Of a stretch of DNA of 64,000 nucleotides, positions 1 to 8,713 are shown piece after piece. The notes under the pieces were generated by a model. It did no database searches and was not told the origin of the DNA. It saw nothing but the letters and a program-made list of their open reading frames with translations. The DNA is from Acinetobacter tjernbergiae DSM 14971 = CIP 107465 (GTDB lineage: Bacteria > Pseudomonadota > Gammaproteobacteria > Pseudomonadales > Moraxellaceae): contig NZ_KB894361.1 of assembly GCF_000374425.1 (NCBI RefSeq), positions 62,001 to 126,000 of the forward strand, written 5' to 3'. Numbering within the stretch: the first letter of the stretch is position 1; the number at the start of each line of letters is the position of its first letter. The position numbers were made by a program, and so were the translations under genes.

Positions 1-355
1 CACTGATTGGGCGCGCATTTTCACGTACCAATTTCATACCATTGTAGTCCATAGGGTTATGGCTTGCCGTGACTTCGATCCCACCTTGCACATCGAGATG
101 GAAAGCACCGAAATAAACTTCTTCTGTGCCTGTCATACCCAAATCAAGCACATTGACACCCGCATCATTTAAACCACGAATGGTGGCGTGTTTTAAGCCT
201 TCACTGCTGAGGCGGATATCACAACCAATCACGACTTTTTTAGGTTGGTAGATTTGTCCGTATGCACGACCGATTTTATAGGCGATTTCTTCGTTGAGTT
301 CAGTGCCTAGTTTTCCGCGAATATCGTAGGCTTTAAAGCAAGTCAGTTGAGTCAT
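1..355 (-). CDS. pgm: Phosphomannomutase/phosphoglucomutase, N-terminal part (gene runs off the left edge)
   Basis: This enzyme interconverts hexose-6-phosphate and hexose-1-phosphate, supplying sugar nucleotides for capsule and LPS. About 118 N-terminal residues are present. The start [17 protein letters not shown] and the phosphoserine loop [16 protein letters not shown] (serine phosphorylated in the catalytic cycle) closely match E. coli CpsG/ManB. The rest of the gene lies left of the window. An alternative ATG at 385 would add ten residues ([10 protein letters not shown]). Neither start has a good Shine-Dalgarno, and 355 was chosen because it aligns with the family start. In Acinetobacter this gene normally closes the capsule (K) locus, so the window probably begins at its edge. 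Confidence 0.93.
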   Translation of the reverse strand, partial: MTQLTCFKAYDIRGKLGTELNEEIAYKIGRAYGQIYQPKKVVIGCDIRLSSEGLKHATIRGLNDAGVNVLDLGMTGTEEVYFGAFHLDVQGGIEVTASHNPMDYNGMKLVRENARPIS

Positions 356-513
356 GTTCAAAAGTGCTGTTTGTTGTTTATTCATGTGTTGCAGTATACA
401 AAGACTCGCTAGGCTTGAACATTCATAGATACAGATTTAATCATTTAGCAATTTTTCTTGGTTTTAGCTAGATGACCAATCTTAAATTTAAAAGACTCTC
501 ATCATGTAAAAAC

Positions 514-547
514 AAAAAGGGTTGTTCCACGTGAAACAACCCTTTTT
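514..547. terminator. Bidirectional terminator-like hairpin between pgm and tyrB
   Basis: A near-perfect inverted repeat, AAAAAGGGTTGTT / AACAACCCTTTTT, surrounds a CACGTG core. It has an A-tract on one side and a T-tract on the other, so it could terminate transcription in both directions. It lies about 45 bases past the tyrB stop codon and would end the tyrB transcript. It also contains a parS match (see separate entry). Confidence 0.7.
523..538. other. parS-like chromosome partitioning site
   Basis: TGTTCCACGTGAAACA matches the conserved bacterial chromosomal parS consensus TGTTNCACGTGAAACA at every defined position. ParB (Spo0J) binds such sites near the replication origin. It is the only full match I saw in the window; other CACGTG hexamers lack the TGTT/AACA arms. 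Here the site is the loop and upper stem of a terminator-like hairpin. Function is inferred from the motif alone. Confidence 0.6.
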
Positions 548-558
548 GATCCATAAAG

Positions 559-589
559 TCTCCCTTTTAAAAGGGAGATTTAGAGGGAT
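559..589. repeat. REP-like palindromic repeat downstream of tyrB
   Basis: The perfect palindrome TCTCCCTTTTAAAAGGGAGA (559-578) is followed by the tail TTTAGAGGGATT, just past the tyrB stop. The same stem-plus-tail design appears twice between prpB and prpC (3822-3920), which suggests a dispersed REP family. It may also help terminate tyrB transcription. Confidence 0.55.
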
Positions 590-590
590 T

Positions 591-1796
591 TTAAGCTGAT
601 TTCGCTAAAACTTCTGCGACCGCTTTTGCCACTTTATAAATATTATTCATATTTAGACCCGCAACACAGATACGACCACTGCGCACCAAATAGATTGCAT
701 ATTCTTCACGTAAGGTATCGACTTGCTCACCTGTTAACCCTGTATAGCTGAACATACCTTTTTGATTGACAAGATAGCTGAAATCACGGTCTGGTAATGC
801 TTTTGTCAATTCATCTTTTAAGATGCTACGCATTTTGATAATACGCTCACGCATCTCTTGCACTTCAACTTGCCATTGTTGGTTAAGATCAGTGTCATTT
901 AACACTTGATCGACTAACCATGCACCTGTTGTTGGTGGGCTTGAATAGTTACGACGTACTGTTGCTTTGAGCTGACCAAATGTACATTGTGCTGCTTCAG
1001 CATCATCACAAACAAAAGTTAGACCACCGACACGCTCACCATAAAGTGAGAAGATCTTAGAGAATGAATTGCTCACGATGAAGTTAAGACCTGCTTGGTC
1101 TAAAGCGCGAATTGCATAGGCATCTTGTTCCATACCGTCGCCAAAGCCTTGATAAGCAATGTCGAGGAATGGGATGAGATTACGCTCTTTTAATACGGCA
1201 ATCACTTGATCCCATTGTGCTGGATTTAAGTCAGCACCTGTCGGGTTGTGGCAGCAAGGGTGTAATAACACAATGCTGTGTTCTGCCAACGTATTTAGTG
1301 TCGACAACATGCCATCAAAATCAACGCCACGTGTTTCAGCATCAAAGTATGGATAGAAATTGCTCTTGATGCCTGCGCCATTGAAGATCGCAACGTGGTT
1401 ATCCCAAGTCGGTTGGCTGACCCAAACTTCTGAATTTGGGAAATAGGTTTTTAAGAAATCCGCACCAACTTTTAATGCACCTGAACCACCCAGTGTTTGA
1501 ATGGTTGCAACACGACCTTGTTGGATTGCTGGACTATTCGCACCAAACAAAAGTGCTTGAATCGCTTCACGGTAAGGTTTGAAACCTTCCATTGGGAGAT
1601 AAAGTTTGGTTTTATCATTCTTAGGCGCAATACGTTTCTGCGCTTCGATAATGGTATCAAGCTGAGGAACGATACTGTCTTCGTTATAGTACAAACCAAT
1701 ACTCAAATTAACCTTTTCAGCGCGTGGATCAGTGTTGAACTGTTCCATAAGTGAAAGAATTGGATCGCCTGCATAAGGTGGGATATGTTGAAACAT
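591..1796 (-). CDS. tyrB: Aromatic amino acid aminotransferase
   Basis: A PLP-dependent class I aminotransferase, cytoplasmic, that carries out the last step of Tyr/Phe synthesis and also acts on Asp and Leu keto acids. The protein starts [20 protein letters not shown] and aligns with E. coli TyrB along its length (401 residues). Visible landmarks are [22 protein letters not shown] and [17 protein letters not shown], which holds the PLP-binding lysine. The ATG at 1796 was chosen over an upstream in-frame TTG at 1820 because it fits the family start and AGGA lies about nine bases before it. It is transcribed away from the prp operon. Substrate range is inferred from TyrB similarity; an aspartate preference cannot be excluded. 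Confidence 0.95.
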   Translation of the reverse strand: MFQHIPPYAGDPILSLMEQFNTDPRAEKVNLSIGLYYNEDSIVPQLDTIIEAQKRIAPKNDKTKLYLPMEGFKPYREAIQALLFGANSPAIQQGRVATIQTLGGSGALKVGADFLKTYFPNSEVWVSQPTWDNHVAIFNGAGIKSNFYPYFDAETRGVDFDGMLSTLNTLAEHSIVLLHPCCHNPTGADLNPAQWDQVIAVLKERNLIPFLDIAYQGFGDGMEQDAYAIRALDQAGLNFIVSNSFSKIFSLYGERVGGLTFVCDDAEAAQCTFGQLKATVRRNYSSPPTTGAWLVDQVLNDTDLNQQWQVEVQEMRERIIKMRSILKDELTKALPDRDFSYLVNQKGMFSYTGLTGEQVDTLREEYAIYLVRSGRICVAGLNMNNIYKVAKAVAEVLAKSA

Positions 1797-1946
1797 TAAC
1801 AATGTCCTTTTATTCAACAAGGTGCATGGATGTGTTTTGGAATGCCCAATAATGTACCAATAAAGCGAGTATGAAGCACCCTATTCTTTGCATTATTGTC
1901 GTAGTATTTAATTACAAAATTGATTCTAAAAGTGCCGATTATAAGG

Positions 1947-1958
1947 ATTGTCTACAAT
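1947..1958. promoter_or_regulatory. Candidate GntR operator, copy 1 (one mismatch)
   Basis: ATTGTCTACAAT differs by one base from the perfect palindrome found twice upstream of gntR (2148 and 2211). It lies between the divergent tyrB and gntR genes, about 150 bases upstream of tyrB, so the regulator might also influence tyrB. Confidence 0.5.
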
Positions 1959-2147
1959 CAAGCTGTTATACCATCGTCTTAGGATAAGAAGAATAAAGGG
2001 GTAATCACATAGAAGGCTGAATCGATATAAGGCTTAGAGTGTATTTTAACTATCTGTTTTATATTATTTTAATTTAAATTGTGATTTTATTTCTAAGCAA
2101 TATCTTGAATCTATTCATCCAAGCTAATTGGCTGGGGAGTCTAATTT

Positions 2148-2159
2148 ATTGTCGACAAT
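2148..2159. promoter_or_regulatory. Candidate GntR operator, copy 2
   Basis: The perfect palindrome ATTGTCGACAAT lies just upstream of the predicted -35 element of the gntR-prp promoter. Short dyads of this type (TTGT...ACAA) are typical for FadR-subfamily (FCD) GntR proteins. The identical copy at 2211 is centred 63 bases away, about six helical turns. Confidence 0.65.
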
Positions 2160-2163
2160 CCTA

Positions 2164-2192
2164 TTGCAATTTTTGTCTTATATCGTTATAAA
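2164..2192 (+). promoter_or_regulatory. Predicted sigma-70 promoter of the gntR-prp operon
   Basis: The -35 TTGCAA (2164-2169) and -10 TATAAA (2187-2192) are separated by 17 bases. The promoter sits between operator copies 2 and 3, an arrangement suited to autorepression. Confidence 0.55.
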
Positions 2193-2210
2193 ATCATCAA
2201 AACTGTAGAG

Positions 2211-2222
2211 ATTGTCGACAAT
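2211..2222. promoter_or_regulatory. Candidate GntR operator, copy 3, abutting the gntR start codon
   Basis: ATTGTCGACAAT is identical to copy 2 and ends one base before the gntR ATG at 2223. A repressor bound here would cover the initially transcribed region. Its position leaves no room for a normal Shine-Dalgarno between operator and start. Confidence 0.65.
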
Positions 2223-2933
2223 ATGCAAGATACCCTTGTTCCTCAAGCCATCAGCACAAGTCAGAGTATCACCCTGACGGAACATGTATTTAAGCAAATT
2301 CAGTCAGCAATCGTTTTAGGACAGATTCCTGCGGGCAGTAAAATTTCTGAACCTGAACTGGCACGGATTTACGGCATTAGTCGTGGTCCTTTACGTGAAG
2401 CGATCCATCGTCTGGAAGGGCAGAAGTTGGTTGAACGTACTGCGCATGTGGGCGCACGTGTCGTTTCCTTATCATTACAACAGTTTCAAGAGCTTTATCA
2501 GATTCGAGCCTCTCTCGAAGGTTTAGCCTGTAAACTTGCTGCTCAGCATATTGATAAAAAACAGATTTTGGCATTGCGTGATGTATTGCGGATGCATGCT
2601 GAAGATGAAAATTTTAAAGCGGGGAAAGGCTATTACCTGCAAGAAGGGCAAGACGATTTCCATTACTGCATTATTAAAAGCAGTGGCAATAAAACCTTAG
2701 AAAAAATGTTATGTGATGAGCTGTATCACCTCATCCGTATGTATCGAATCCAATTTTCAAATACCCCTGATCGTCCAAGCAAAGCTTTGGATGAACATAT
2801 CCGCATTTTAGATGCGATCGCAGAAGGTGACGGCCAACTTGCCGAAATGCTGATGCACCGTCACATCAATGCATCCTACAAAATTGTTGAGCAAACATTG
2901 CTGCAAACCCAAGGAGAACATCAACATGGCTAA
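2223..2933 (+). CDS. GntR/FCD-family transcriptional regulator of the methylcitrate operon
   Basis: A 236-residue DNA-binding regulator. Residues about 20-85 form the winged helix-turn-helix ([20 protein letters not shown], then [13 protein letters not shown]). The C-terminal part is an all-helical FCD ligand-binding domain with metal-type histidines ([20 protein letters not shown]). It is the first gene of the prp cluster and its last eight bases overlap prpB. By position it most likely senses a propionate-pathway intermediate, possibly 2-methylcitrate, and represses the operon through the palindromes at 2148 and 2211. The ligand is inferred; many other gammaproteobacteria use a sigma-54-type PrpR instead. 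Confidence 0.88.
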   Translation: MQDTLVPQAISTSQSITLTEHVFKQIQSAIVLGQIPAGSKISEPELARIYGISRGPLREAIHRLEGQKLVERTAHVGARVVSLSLQQFQELYQIRASLEGLACKLAAQHIDKKQILALRDVLRMHAEDENFKAGKGYYLQEGQDDFHYCIIKSSGNKTLEKMLCDELYHLIRMYRIQFSNTPDRPSKALDEHIRILDAIAEGDGQLAEMLMHRHINASYKIVEQTLLQTQGEHQHG

Positions 2934-3807
2934 ATCTGCTGGTCAGTTATTCCGCGACGCGGTCGCAAATGAAAAACCATTACAAGTGGTGGGTGCAATT
3001 AACGCCAATCATGCGTTATTGGCAAAACGTGCAGGCTATAAAGCCATTTATTTGTCAGGTGGTGGGGTTGCGGCAGGTTCGTTAGGTTTACCTGATTTGG
3101 GGATTAGTAACCTTGATGATGTATTAACGGATGTACGCCGTATTACCGATGTCTGTGACCTACCATTGTTGGTTGATGTGGATACAGGTTTTGGTGCATC
3201 TGCTTTCAATATTGCACGTACCACTAAATCAATGATTAAGTTCGGTGCAGCAGCGATGCATATCGAAGATCAAGTGGGCGCAAAACGTTGTGGTCACCGT
3301 CCGAATAAAGCGATCGTGACACAACAAGAAATGGTGGATCGTATCAAGGCAGCGGTTGATGCGCGTACTGATGAAAACTTTGTGATTATGGCGCGTACCG
3401 ATGCACTTGCAGTTGAAGGTTTGCAAGCAGCAATTGACCGTGCAGGGGCATACATTGAAGCAGGTGCGGATATGTTATTTCCTGAAGCAATCACTGAATT
3501 GGCAATGTACAAGCAATTTGCTGATCTGACCAAAGTTCCAGTATTAGCGAATATCACCGAATTTGGTTCTACACCATTGTTTACCACTGAAGAATTGGCT
3601 TCTGCGGATGTGAGCATTGCACTGTATCCACTTTCAGCATTCCGTGCGATGAACAAAGCAGCGGAAAATGTGTATGAGACGCTGCGTAAAGAAGGCACAC
3701 AGAAGAACGTTGTTGACACCATGCAAACCCGTCAAGAATTATATGAACGTATTAATTACCATGCGTTTGAACAGTATCTTGATGGCACTTTTGCGAAGAA
3801 TAAGTAA
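2926..3807 (+). CDS. prpB: 2-methylisocitrate lyase
   Basis: Cleaves 2-methylisocitrate to pyruvate and succinate, the final step of the 2-methylcitrate cycle that detoxifies and uses propionyl-CoA. The 293-residue protein matches PrpB of the isocitrate lyase/PEP mutase superfamily: [18 protein letters not shown] near the N-terminus, [10 protein letters not shown] metal site, and the catalytic KRCGHRPNK loop. The ATG at 2926 was chosen over an upstream in-frame ATG at 2869 because [13 protein letters not shown] matches the family start and AAGGAG lies nine bases before it. It overlaps the end of gntR by eight bases, which suggests translational coupling. Confidence 0.96.
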   Translation: MAKSAGQLFRDAVANEKPLQVVGAINANHALLAKRAGYKAIYLSGGGVAAGSLGLPDLGISNLDDVLTDVRRITDVCDLPLLVDVDTGFGASAFNIARTTKSMIKFGAAAMHIEDQVGAKRCGHRPNKAIVTQQEMVDRIKAAVDARTDENFVIMARTDALAVEGLQAAIDRAGAYIEAGADMLFPEAITELAMYKQFADLTKVPVLANITEFGSTPLFTTEELASADVSIALYPLSAFRAMNKAAENVYETLRKEGTQKNVVDTMQTRQELYERINYHAFEQYLDGTFAKNK

Positions 3808-3821
3808 TTTCCCCGTTCTTC

Positions 3822-3855
3822 ACCTCTCCCTAGCCCTCTCCTCAGAGGAGAGGGG
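3822..3855. repeat. REP-like palindromic repeat, inverted member of a pair
   Basis: CCTCTCCCTAG is followed by a 10-bp perfect stem (3834-3843 with 3845-3854, CCCTCTCCTC/GAGGAGAGGG). It is the mirror-image orientation of the unit at 3892, so the two form an inverted pair between prpB and prpC. Confidence 0.6.
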
Positions 3856-3891
3856 ACAACACGAATCATAATTGATTGAATTTGTGTAATT

Positions 3892-3920
3892 CCTCCCCTT
3901 TTAGGGGAGGCTAGGAGGGG
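3892..3920. repeat. REP-like palindromic repeat, forward member of a pair
   Basis: The stem CCTCCCCT/AGGGGAGG (3892-3910, three-base loop) is followed by the tail CTAGGAGGGG. Design and sequence resemble the units at 559 and 3822. Such hairpins inside an operon can stabilise upstream mRNA; that role is inference here. Confidence 0.6.
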
Positions 3921-3962
3921 TCTTAAAAGTAAATAAATAAACACCATAAAAAGGACAATCTT

Positions 3963-5120
3963 ATGAGCAGTAATGAAACACCAGTCGGCTTCAAGCCAAA
4001 AAAATCAGTTGCGTTAAGTGGTCAAGTTGCAGGCAACACTGCACTGTGTACCGTAGGTCGTAGTGGTAATGACTTACACTACCGTGGTTATGACATTCTT
4101 GACCTTGCAGTCGGTAGCCAATTTGAAGAAGTTGCACACTTGCTTGTACATGGCAAATTGCCAAACAAAGCTGAACTTAAAGCCTATAAAGCAAAACTTA
4201 AAGCACTTCGTGGTTTACCAGCAGCATTAAAAACAGCACTTGAACAATTACCACCGTCTGCCCACCCAATGGATGTGATGCGTACAGGTGTGTCAGTTTT
4301 AGGTTGTTTAACGCCTGAACATGAAGACCACAATGAAGCGGGTGCTAAAGACATCGCTGATAAATTGATGGCAAGCTTAGGTTCAATGTTGTTGTATTGG
4401 TATCACTTCAGCAACAACGGTCGTCGTATCGAAGTTGAAACCAATGATGACTCGATTGCTGCACATTTCTTGCATCTCCTTCATGGCGAAGCGCCATCTG
4501 AAGAATGGATCCAAGCCATGCATACGTCATTGATTCTGTATGCAGAGCATGAGTTCAATGCATCGACCTTTACCTCTCGTGTAGTGGCAGGTACAGGTTC
4601 AGACATGTATTCAGCAATTACTGGCGGTATCGGTGCGCTGCGTGGGCCTAAACATGGTGGTGCGAACGAAGTTGCATTTGTGATTCAACAACGTTATGAC
4701 AACGCTGACGAAGCAGAAGCAGACATCCGTAGCCGTGTAGAAAAGAAAGAAGTAATCATCGGCTTTGGTCACCCTGTTTACACCATCTCTGATCCACGTA
4801 ACGAAGTGATCAAGAAAGTGGCGCGTGAACTTGGTGAAGCGCAAGAGAACAACAAAATGTACCTCATCGCTGAGCGCTTAGAAGCGGTGATGAAAGAAGT
4901 GAAGAACATGTTCCCGAACCTCGATTGGTTCAGTGCGGTGAGCTATCACTTGATGGGTGTGCCAACGGCAATGTTCACGCCATTATTCGTAATTGCACGT
5001 ACCGCAGGTTGGTCAGCACACGTGATCGAACAACGTCAAGATGGCAAAATTATTCGTCCAAGCGCGAACTATACAGGCCCTGAAAACCTCGAATTCAAAC
5101 CATTGGCGGAGCGTGGTTAA
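3963..5120 (+). CDS. prpC: 2-methylcitrate synthase
   Basis: Condenses propionyl-CoA with oxaloacetate to 2-methylcitrate, the entry step of the cycle. The 385-residue protein has the citrate synthase fold with catalytic histidines in [13 protein letters not shown] and [16 protein letters not shown], and [19 protein letters not shown] near the C-terminus, all typical of PrpC. It follows prpB after a 155-base gap containing two REP-like hairpins, and its stop overlaps the acnD start (TAATG), so these two genes are translationally coupled. Confidence 0.96.
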   Translation: MSSNETPVGFKPKKSVALSGQVAGNTALCTVGRSGNDLHYRGYDILDLAVGSQFEEVAHLLVHGKLPNKAELKAYKAKLKALRGLPAALKTALEQLPPSAHPMDVMRTGVSVLGCLTPEHEDHNEAGAKDIADKLMASLGSMLLYWYHFSNNGRRIEVETNDDSIAAHFLHLLHGEAPSEEWIQAMHTSLILYAEHEFNASTFTSRVVAGTGSDMYSAITGGIGALRGPKHGGANEVAFVIQQRYDNADEAEADIRSRVEKKEVIIGFGHPVYTISDPRNEVIKKVARELGEAQENNKMYLIAERLEAVMKEVKNMFPNLDWFSAVSYHLMGVPTAMFTPLFVIARTAGWSAHVIEQRQDGKIIRPSANYTGPENLEFKPLAERG

Positions 5121-7738
5121 TGTCAAATCAATACCGTAAACCGCTGGCAGGTACCCAGCTCGAATACTATGACGTGCGTCAAGCCGTTGAAGACATTCAG
5201 CCAGGCGCATATGAAACTTTGCCATACACGTCTAAAGTGTTGGCAGAACAGCTTGTACGTAAAGCTGATGCAGAAAACTTAACTGCCTATTTAACACAAT
5301 TGATCGAACGCCGTCAGGACTTGGATTTCCCTTGGTATCCTGCGCGTGTTGTGTGTCATGACATCTTAGGTCAAACAGCACTCGTTGACCTTGCGGGCTT
5401 GCGTGATGCGATTGCTGAAAAAGGTGGTGATCCATCAAAAGTCAATCCAGTGGTTCCAACTCAGTTGATCGTCGATCACTCGTTGGCAGTGGAATTTGGT
5501 GGTTTTGATCCTGACGCGTTTGAGAAAAACCGTGCGATTGAAGATCGTCGTAACGAAGACCGTTTCCACTTTATTGAGTGGACCAAAACCGCTTTTAAAA
5601 ATGTCGATGTGATCCCTGCGGGCAACGGCATCATGCATCAAATCAACTTGGAGAAAATGTCTCCAGTGATTCAAAATCGTGATGGCTTGGCTTTCCCTGA
5701 TACCTGCGTGGGTACAGATTCACACACACCACATACCGATGCGCTTGGTGTAATTTCAATTGGCGTCGGTGGTTTAGAAGCTGAAAATGTCATGTTGGGT
5801 CGTGCATCGTGGATGCGCCTACCTGACATCATTGGTGTTGAGTTCGTCGGTCAGCGTCAAGCAGGTATTACCGCAACGGATATCGTATTAGCATTAACTG
5901 AGTTCTTGCGTAAAGAACGCGTGGTCGGTGCATATCTAGAGTTCTTCGGTGAAGGCGCTGACAGCATGTCTGTGGGCGACCGTGCCACCATCTCAAATAT
6001 GACCCCAGAATATGGCGCAACAGCTGCGATGTTCTATATCGACCAGAACACCATCGACTATTTACGTCTGACAGGTCGTGAAGATGCACAAGTGGCGTTG
6101 GTTGAGCAATACGCAAAAGAAATCGGTCTTTGGGCATCGGATATGACCAAAGCGCAGTATCCACGTGTACTTCGTTTCGATCTTTCAACCGTGACTCGTA
6201 ATATTGCAGGGCCATCAAACCCACATGCACGTGTATCTACTGCTGACTTGAAAGCCAAAGGTATTGCAGGGAATTTGGATGTTGCGAAAGCACAAGAAGC
6301 AGAAGGTTTAATTCCTGATGGTGCTGTGATTATTGCTGCGATCACTTCTTGTACCAATACCTCAAACCCACGTAATACCGTGGCGGCTGGTCTATTGGCA
6401 CGTAAAGCCAATGAACTGGGTTTAGTGCGTAAGCCTTGGGTGAAATCATCATTTGCACCAGGTTCTAAAGCGGCTGCGCTGTATCTTGAAGAAGCTGGCG
6501 TACTGAAAGACCTAGAGAAACTTGGCTTTGGTATTGTCGCGTATGCATGTACCACGTGTAACGGTATGTCAGGCGCGCTTGATCCAGTGATTCAACAAGA
6601 AATCATTGATCGTGACCTGTATGCAACTGCGGTACTTTCGGGTAACCGTAACTTCGATGGTCGTATCCATCCTTATGCAAAACAAGCGTTTTTGGCATCA
6701 CCACCGTTAGTGGTTGCCTATGCGATTGCAGGAACGATTCGTTTTGACATCGAAACAGATTCACTCGGAAATGACAAAGATGGTAATCCAATTTACCTGA
6801 AAGATATCTGGCCTTCGGATGCAGAAATTGATGCGCTTGTGAAAGAAGCAGTGAAGCCTGAACAGTTCCGTAAAATTTACATTCCAATGTTCGATTTGGG
6901 TGTTAATGAAGAAGCGGCAAGCCCACTGTATGATTGGCGTCCAATGAGTACCTATATTCGCCGTCCGCCGTATTGGGAAGGCGCGTTGGCTGCACCACGT
7001 ACTTTAGCCAATATGCGTCCACTTGCAATTTTGGGTGACAACATCACCACCGATCATTTGTCACCATCGAATGCGATTGTGCTTGATAGTGCGTCTGGTG
7101 AGTATTTGGCGAAAATGGGTGTGCCTGAGGAAGACTTTAACTCATATGCAACCCACCGTGGCGACCATCTCACGACACAACGTGCGACATTTGCCAACCC
7201 GAAATTGTTTAATGAAATGGTGGTTCGTTCTGACGGCACGATTAAGCAAGGTTCAAAAGCGCGTGTAGAGCCAGAAGGCGAAGTGATGCGTATGTGGGAA
7301 GCGATTGAAACCTACATGAACCGTAAGCAACCGTTGATCATCATTGCAGGTGCGGATTATGGTCAGGGTTCTAGCCGTGACTGGGCTGCCAAAGGTGTGC
7401 GTCTTGCAGGTGTTGAAGCGATTGTTGCCGAAGGTTTTGAACGTATTCACCGTACTAACTTAGTCGGTATGGGTGTTTTACCGCTTGAGTTTAAAGCAGG
7501 TGTAAACCGTAAAACCTTAAAGTTAGATGGTACTGAGCTGTATAGCGTGATTGGTAATATTGCGCCACGTTCGACTTTAACTTTAGTAATTGAACGTGCC
7601 ACAGCGGATGGTAAAGAAGAAATTCTTGAAGTGCCTGTCACTTGCCGTTTAGATACAGAAGAAGAAGTTTCTGTGTATGAAGCAGGTGGTGTCTTACAGC
7701 GTTTTGCACAAGACTTTTTAGAAGGTCAAGTGGTTTAA
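5120..7738 (+). CDS. acnD: Fe/S-dependent 2-methylcitrate dehydratase
   Basis: An aconitase-family enzyme that dehydrates 2-methylcitrate in the methylcitrate cycle. The 872-residue protein has the full aconitase layout: catalytic domains with VGTDSHTPHTDALGV, [4Fe-4S] ligand cysteines in ITSCTNTSNP (about residue 411) and ACTTCNG (about 477 and 480), and a C-terminal swivel domain with GADYGQGSSRDWAAKG. It overlaps prpC by one base. In many bacteria AcnD works with the isomerase PrpF; no prpF lies in this window and an unrelated accessory operon follows on the opposite strand. Its assignment as acnD rather than acnA rests on the operon and on recalled AcnD sequence. Confidence 0.94.
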   Translation: MSNQYRKPLAGTQLEYYDVRQAVEDIQPGAYETLPYTSKVLAEQLVRKADAENLTAYLTQLIERRQDLDFPWYPARVVCHDILGQTALVDLAGLRDAIAEKGGDPSKVNPVVPTQLIVDHSLAVEFGGFDPDAFEKNRAIEDRRNEDRFHFIEWTKTAFKNVDVIPAGNGIMHQINLEKMSPVIQNRDGLAFPDTCVGTDSHTPHTDALGVISIGVGGLEAENVMLGRASWMRLPDIIGVEFVGQRQAGITATDIVLALTEFLRKERVVGAYLEFFGEGADSMSVGDRATISNMTPEYGATAAMFYIDQNTIDYLRLTGREDAQVALVEQYAKEIGLWASDMTKAQYPRVLRFDLSTVTRNIAGPSNPHARVSTADLKAKGIAGNLDVAKAQEAEGLIPDGAVIIAAITSCTNTSNPRNTVAAGLLARKANELGLVRKPWVKSSFAPGSKAAALYLEEAGVLKDLEKLGFGIVAYACTTCNGMSGALDPVIQQEIIDRDLYATAVLSGNRNFDGRIHPYAKQAFLASPPLVVAYAIAGTIRFDIETDSLGNDKDGNPIYLKDIWPSDAEIDALVKEAVKPEQFRKIYIPMFDLGVNEEAASPLYDWRPMSTYIRRPPYWEGALAAPRTLANMRPLAILGDNITTDHLSPSNAIVLDSASGEYLAKMGVPEEDFNSYATHRGDHLTTQRATFANPKLFNEMVVRSDGTIKQGSKARVEPEGEVMRMWEAIETYMNRKQPLIIIAGADYGQGSSRDWAAKGVRLAGVEAIVAEGFERIHRTNLVGMGVLPLEFKAGVNRKTLKLDGTELYSVIGNIAPRSTLTLVIERATADGKEEILEVPVTCRLDTEEEVSVYEAGGVLQRFAQDFLEGQVV

Positions 7739-7748
7739 TAATTAGTTC

Positions 7749-7778
7749 GTGCTACTAATATATAAATATTAGTAGCAC
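7749..7778. terminator. Hairpin between the converging acnD and PIN-gene operons
   Basis: A perfect 13-bp stem (GTGCTACTAATAT with ATATTAGTAGCAC, ATAA loop) starts 11 bases past the acnD stop. There is no long T-tract, but its position between converging operons fits a transcription barrier. Confidence 0.5.
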
Positions 7779-7794
7779 TCTACAAAATTTAAAA

Positions 7795-8388
7795 CTATTT
7801 TACTAAAACTTTCCTATTCGCTGTAAAAAATTGATCTATTTCGGCAGAAGCCATATCTATATCATCTGAAACAAGCATCCTTATATTATGTGCCTTCATA
7901 AAATGAATAAAAAGAGCATCATATGAATCGAGAACAGAGGTGGATAGGAAGTTGTGTGTAGCATTGATAGTTTCATTATCAATTTCTAATTTCAAACACT
8001 CTGACATTGAACTTATAGCTTTCCAAGCAGTATCGATTTCTTTAATTACATTCTTTCGCTCTGTTGGAATACTTCGAAATTCCTTTTTTGTTATTTTTGC
8101 TATTGCAGAGTGTTTACTTAAATATTCCTCATATTCAGCAGTTTCAATAATATTGGCTAATTCCGTGTAAGTAAGTGGGCAATGAAAGATTTTTGCTCCT
8201 TCATCCTGTATCTTTTCTACAAAATTCGGATAAATTCTAAGCTGATAAGGAGCTGGTTTTCTTGTACTGTAGAATTTTTTTGAACCACAATAAGTAAGCC
8301 AATACCATACATTTGTATCTAAAAAATATTGATCTTCTTGATCTGGGGTAGTACGCGATATATCAAAAATTTCAGATGTTTTACTCAC
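7795..8388 (-). CDS. PIN-domain protein, putative ribonuclease of a three-gene module
   Basis: A 197-residue protein with the acidic active-site pattern of PIN nucleases: YFLDTNVWYWL (Asp about 24), LTYTELANII (Glu about 76), LDSYDALFIH (Asp about 154 and 157) and LVSDDIDMA (Asp about 175-176). PIN domains typically cleave RNA, often as toxins. The GTG at 8388 was chosen because AAGGA precedes it by about eight bases and it overlaps the upstream gene by only eight bases; an ATG at 8424 would overlap 44 bases. It is the last gene of the operon after a STAS-HATPase and a DUF4325 protein, and no VapB-type antitoxin lies nearby. The helical insert at about 80-145 is longer than in minimal VapC toxins. 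Target unknown. Confidence 0.75.
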   Translation of the reverse strand: MSKTSEIFDISRTTPDQEDQYFLDTNVWYWLTYCGSKKFYSTRKPAPYQLRIYPNFVEKIQDEGAKIFHCPLTYTELANIIETAEYEEYLSKHSAIAKITKKEFRSIPTERKNVIKEIDTAWKAISSMSECLKLEIDNETINATHNFLSTSVLDSYDALFIHFMKAHNIRMLVSDDIDMASAEIDQFFTANRKVLVK

Positions 8389-8695
8389 TCTTATTTTCCT
8401 TTTCAGAGTAAAAGCTAAGAGCATTTGATATTACAAGGTTAAGTAGTTCTTTACCTGTATCATTTAAATTTGTTGGCTCCATATAAATCAATAACTCATC
8501 AATTGTTATATCTTTAAGTAGATGACCAATTGCAGCATTAAAAAATGGAGATGCAAATAAAGAAACGTCTTTAAAATCTAGTATAGTTTTTTGTTTTTCC
8601 ATTATATTTTCAATTAAAATTTGATAGATTTTATCTCCCTTCTGCATGGAAATAGCATTTCTACCAGTTAGGTCGTATACCTTTATTGTATTCAT
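8381..8695 (-). CDS. STAS-like (DUF4325) domain protein
   Basis: A 104-residue protein whose core TILDFKDVSLFASPFFNAAI resembles the STAS-like DUF4325 family: a beta strand ending in an acidic turn, then a serine/alanine-rich segment where anti-anti-sigma factors carry the phosphorylated serine. The start has AGGA eight bases upstream. It lies 18 bases after the HATPase gene and overlaps the PIN gene by eight bases, so it is the middle gene of a tight operon. By analogy with SpoIIAA/RsbV it may be the partner or phosphorylation target of the neighbouring GHKL ATPase. This is inference; no sigma factor is nearby. Confidence 0.65.
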   Translation of the reverse strand: MNTIKVYDLTGRNAISMQKGDKIYQILIENIMEKQKTILDFKDVSLFASPFFNAAIGHLLKDITIDELLIYMEPTNLNDTGKELLNLVISNALSFYSEKENKSE

Positions 8696-8713
8696 TCGTC
8701 ATATCCTAATAAT

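Noticed and set aside
2453..2460. Additional parS sites at other CACGTG hexamers (for example in gntR and prpC)
   Set aside because: They lack the flanking TGTT and AACA arms required by the consensus.
3294..3722. Antisense open frame of 142 codons over prpB
   Set aside because: It lies wholly inside prpB on the opposite strand, has no ribosome-binding site and low-complexity Ala/Ser-rich composition from the complementary codons.
6058..6555. Antisense open frame of 165 codons over acnD
   Set aside because: It is a codon-complement shadow of acnD, which is clearly coding with all catalytic motifs.
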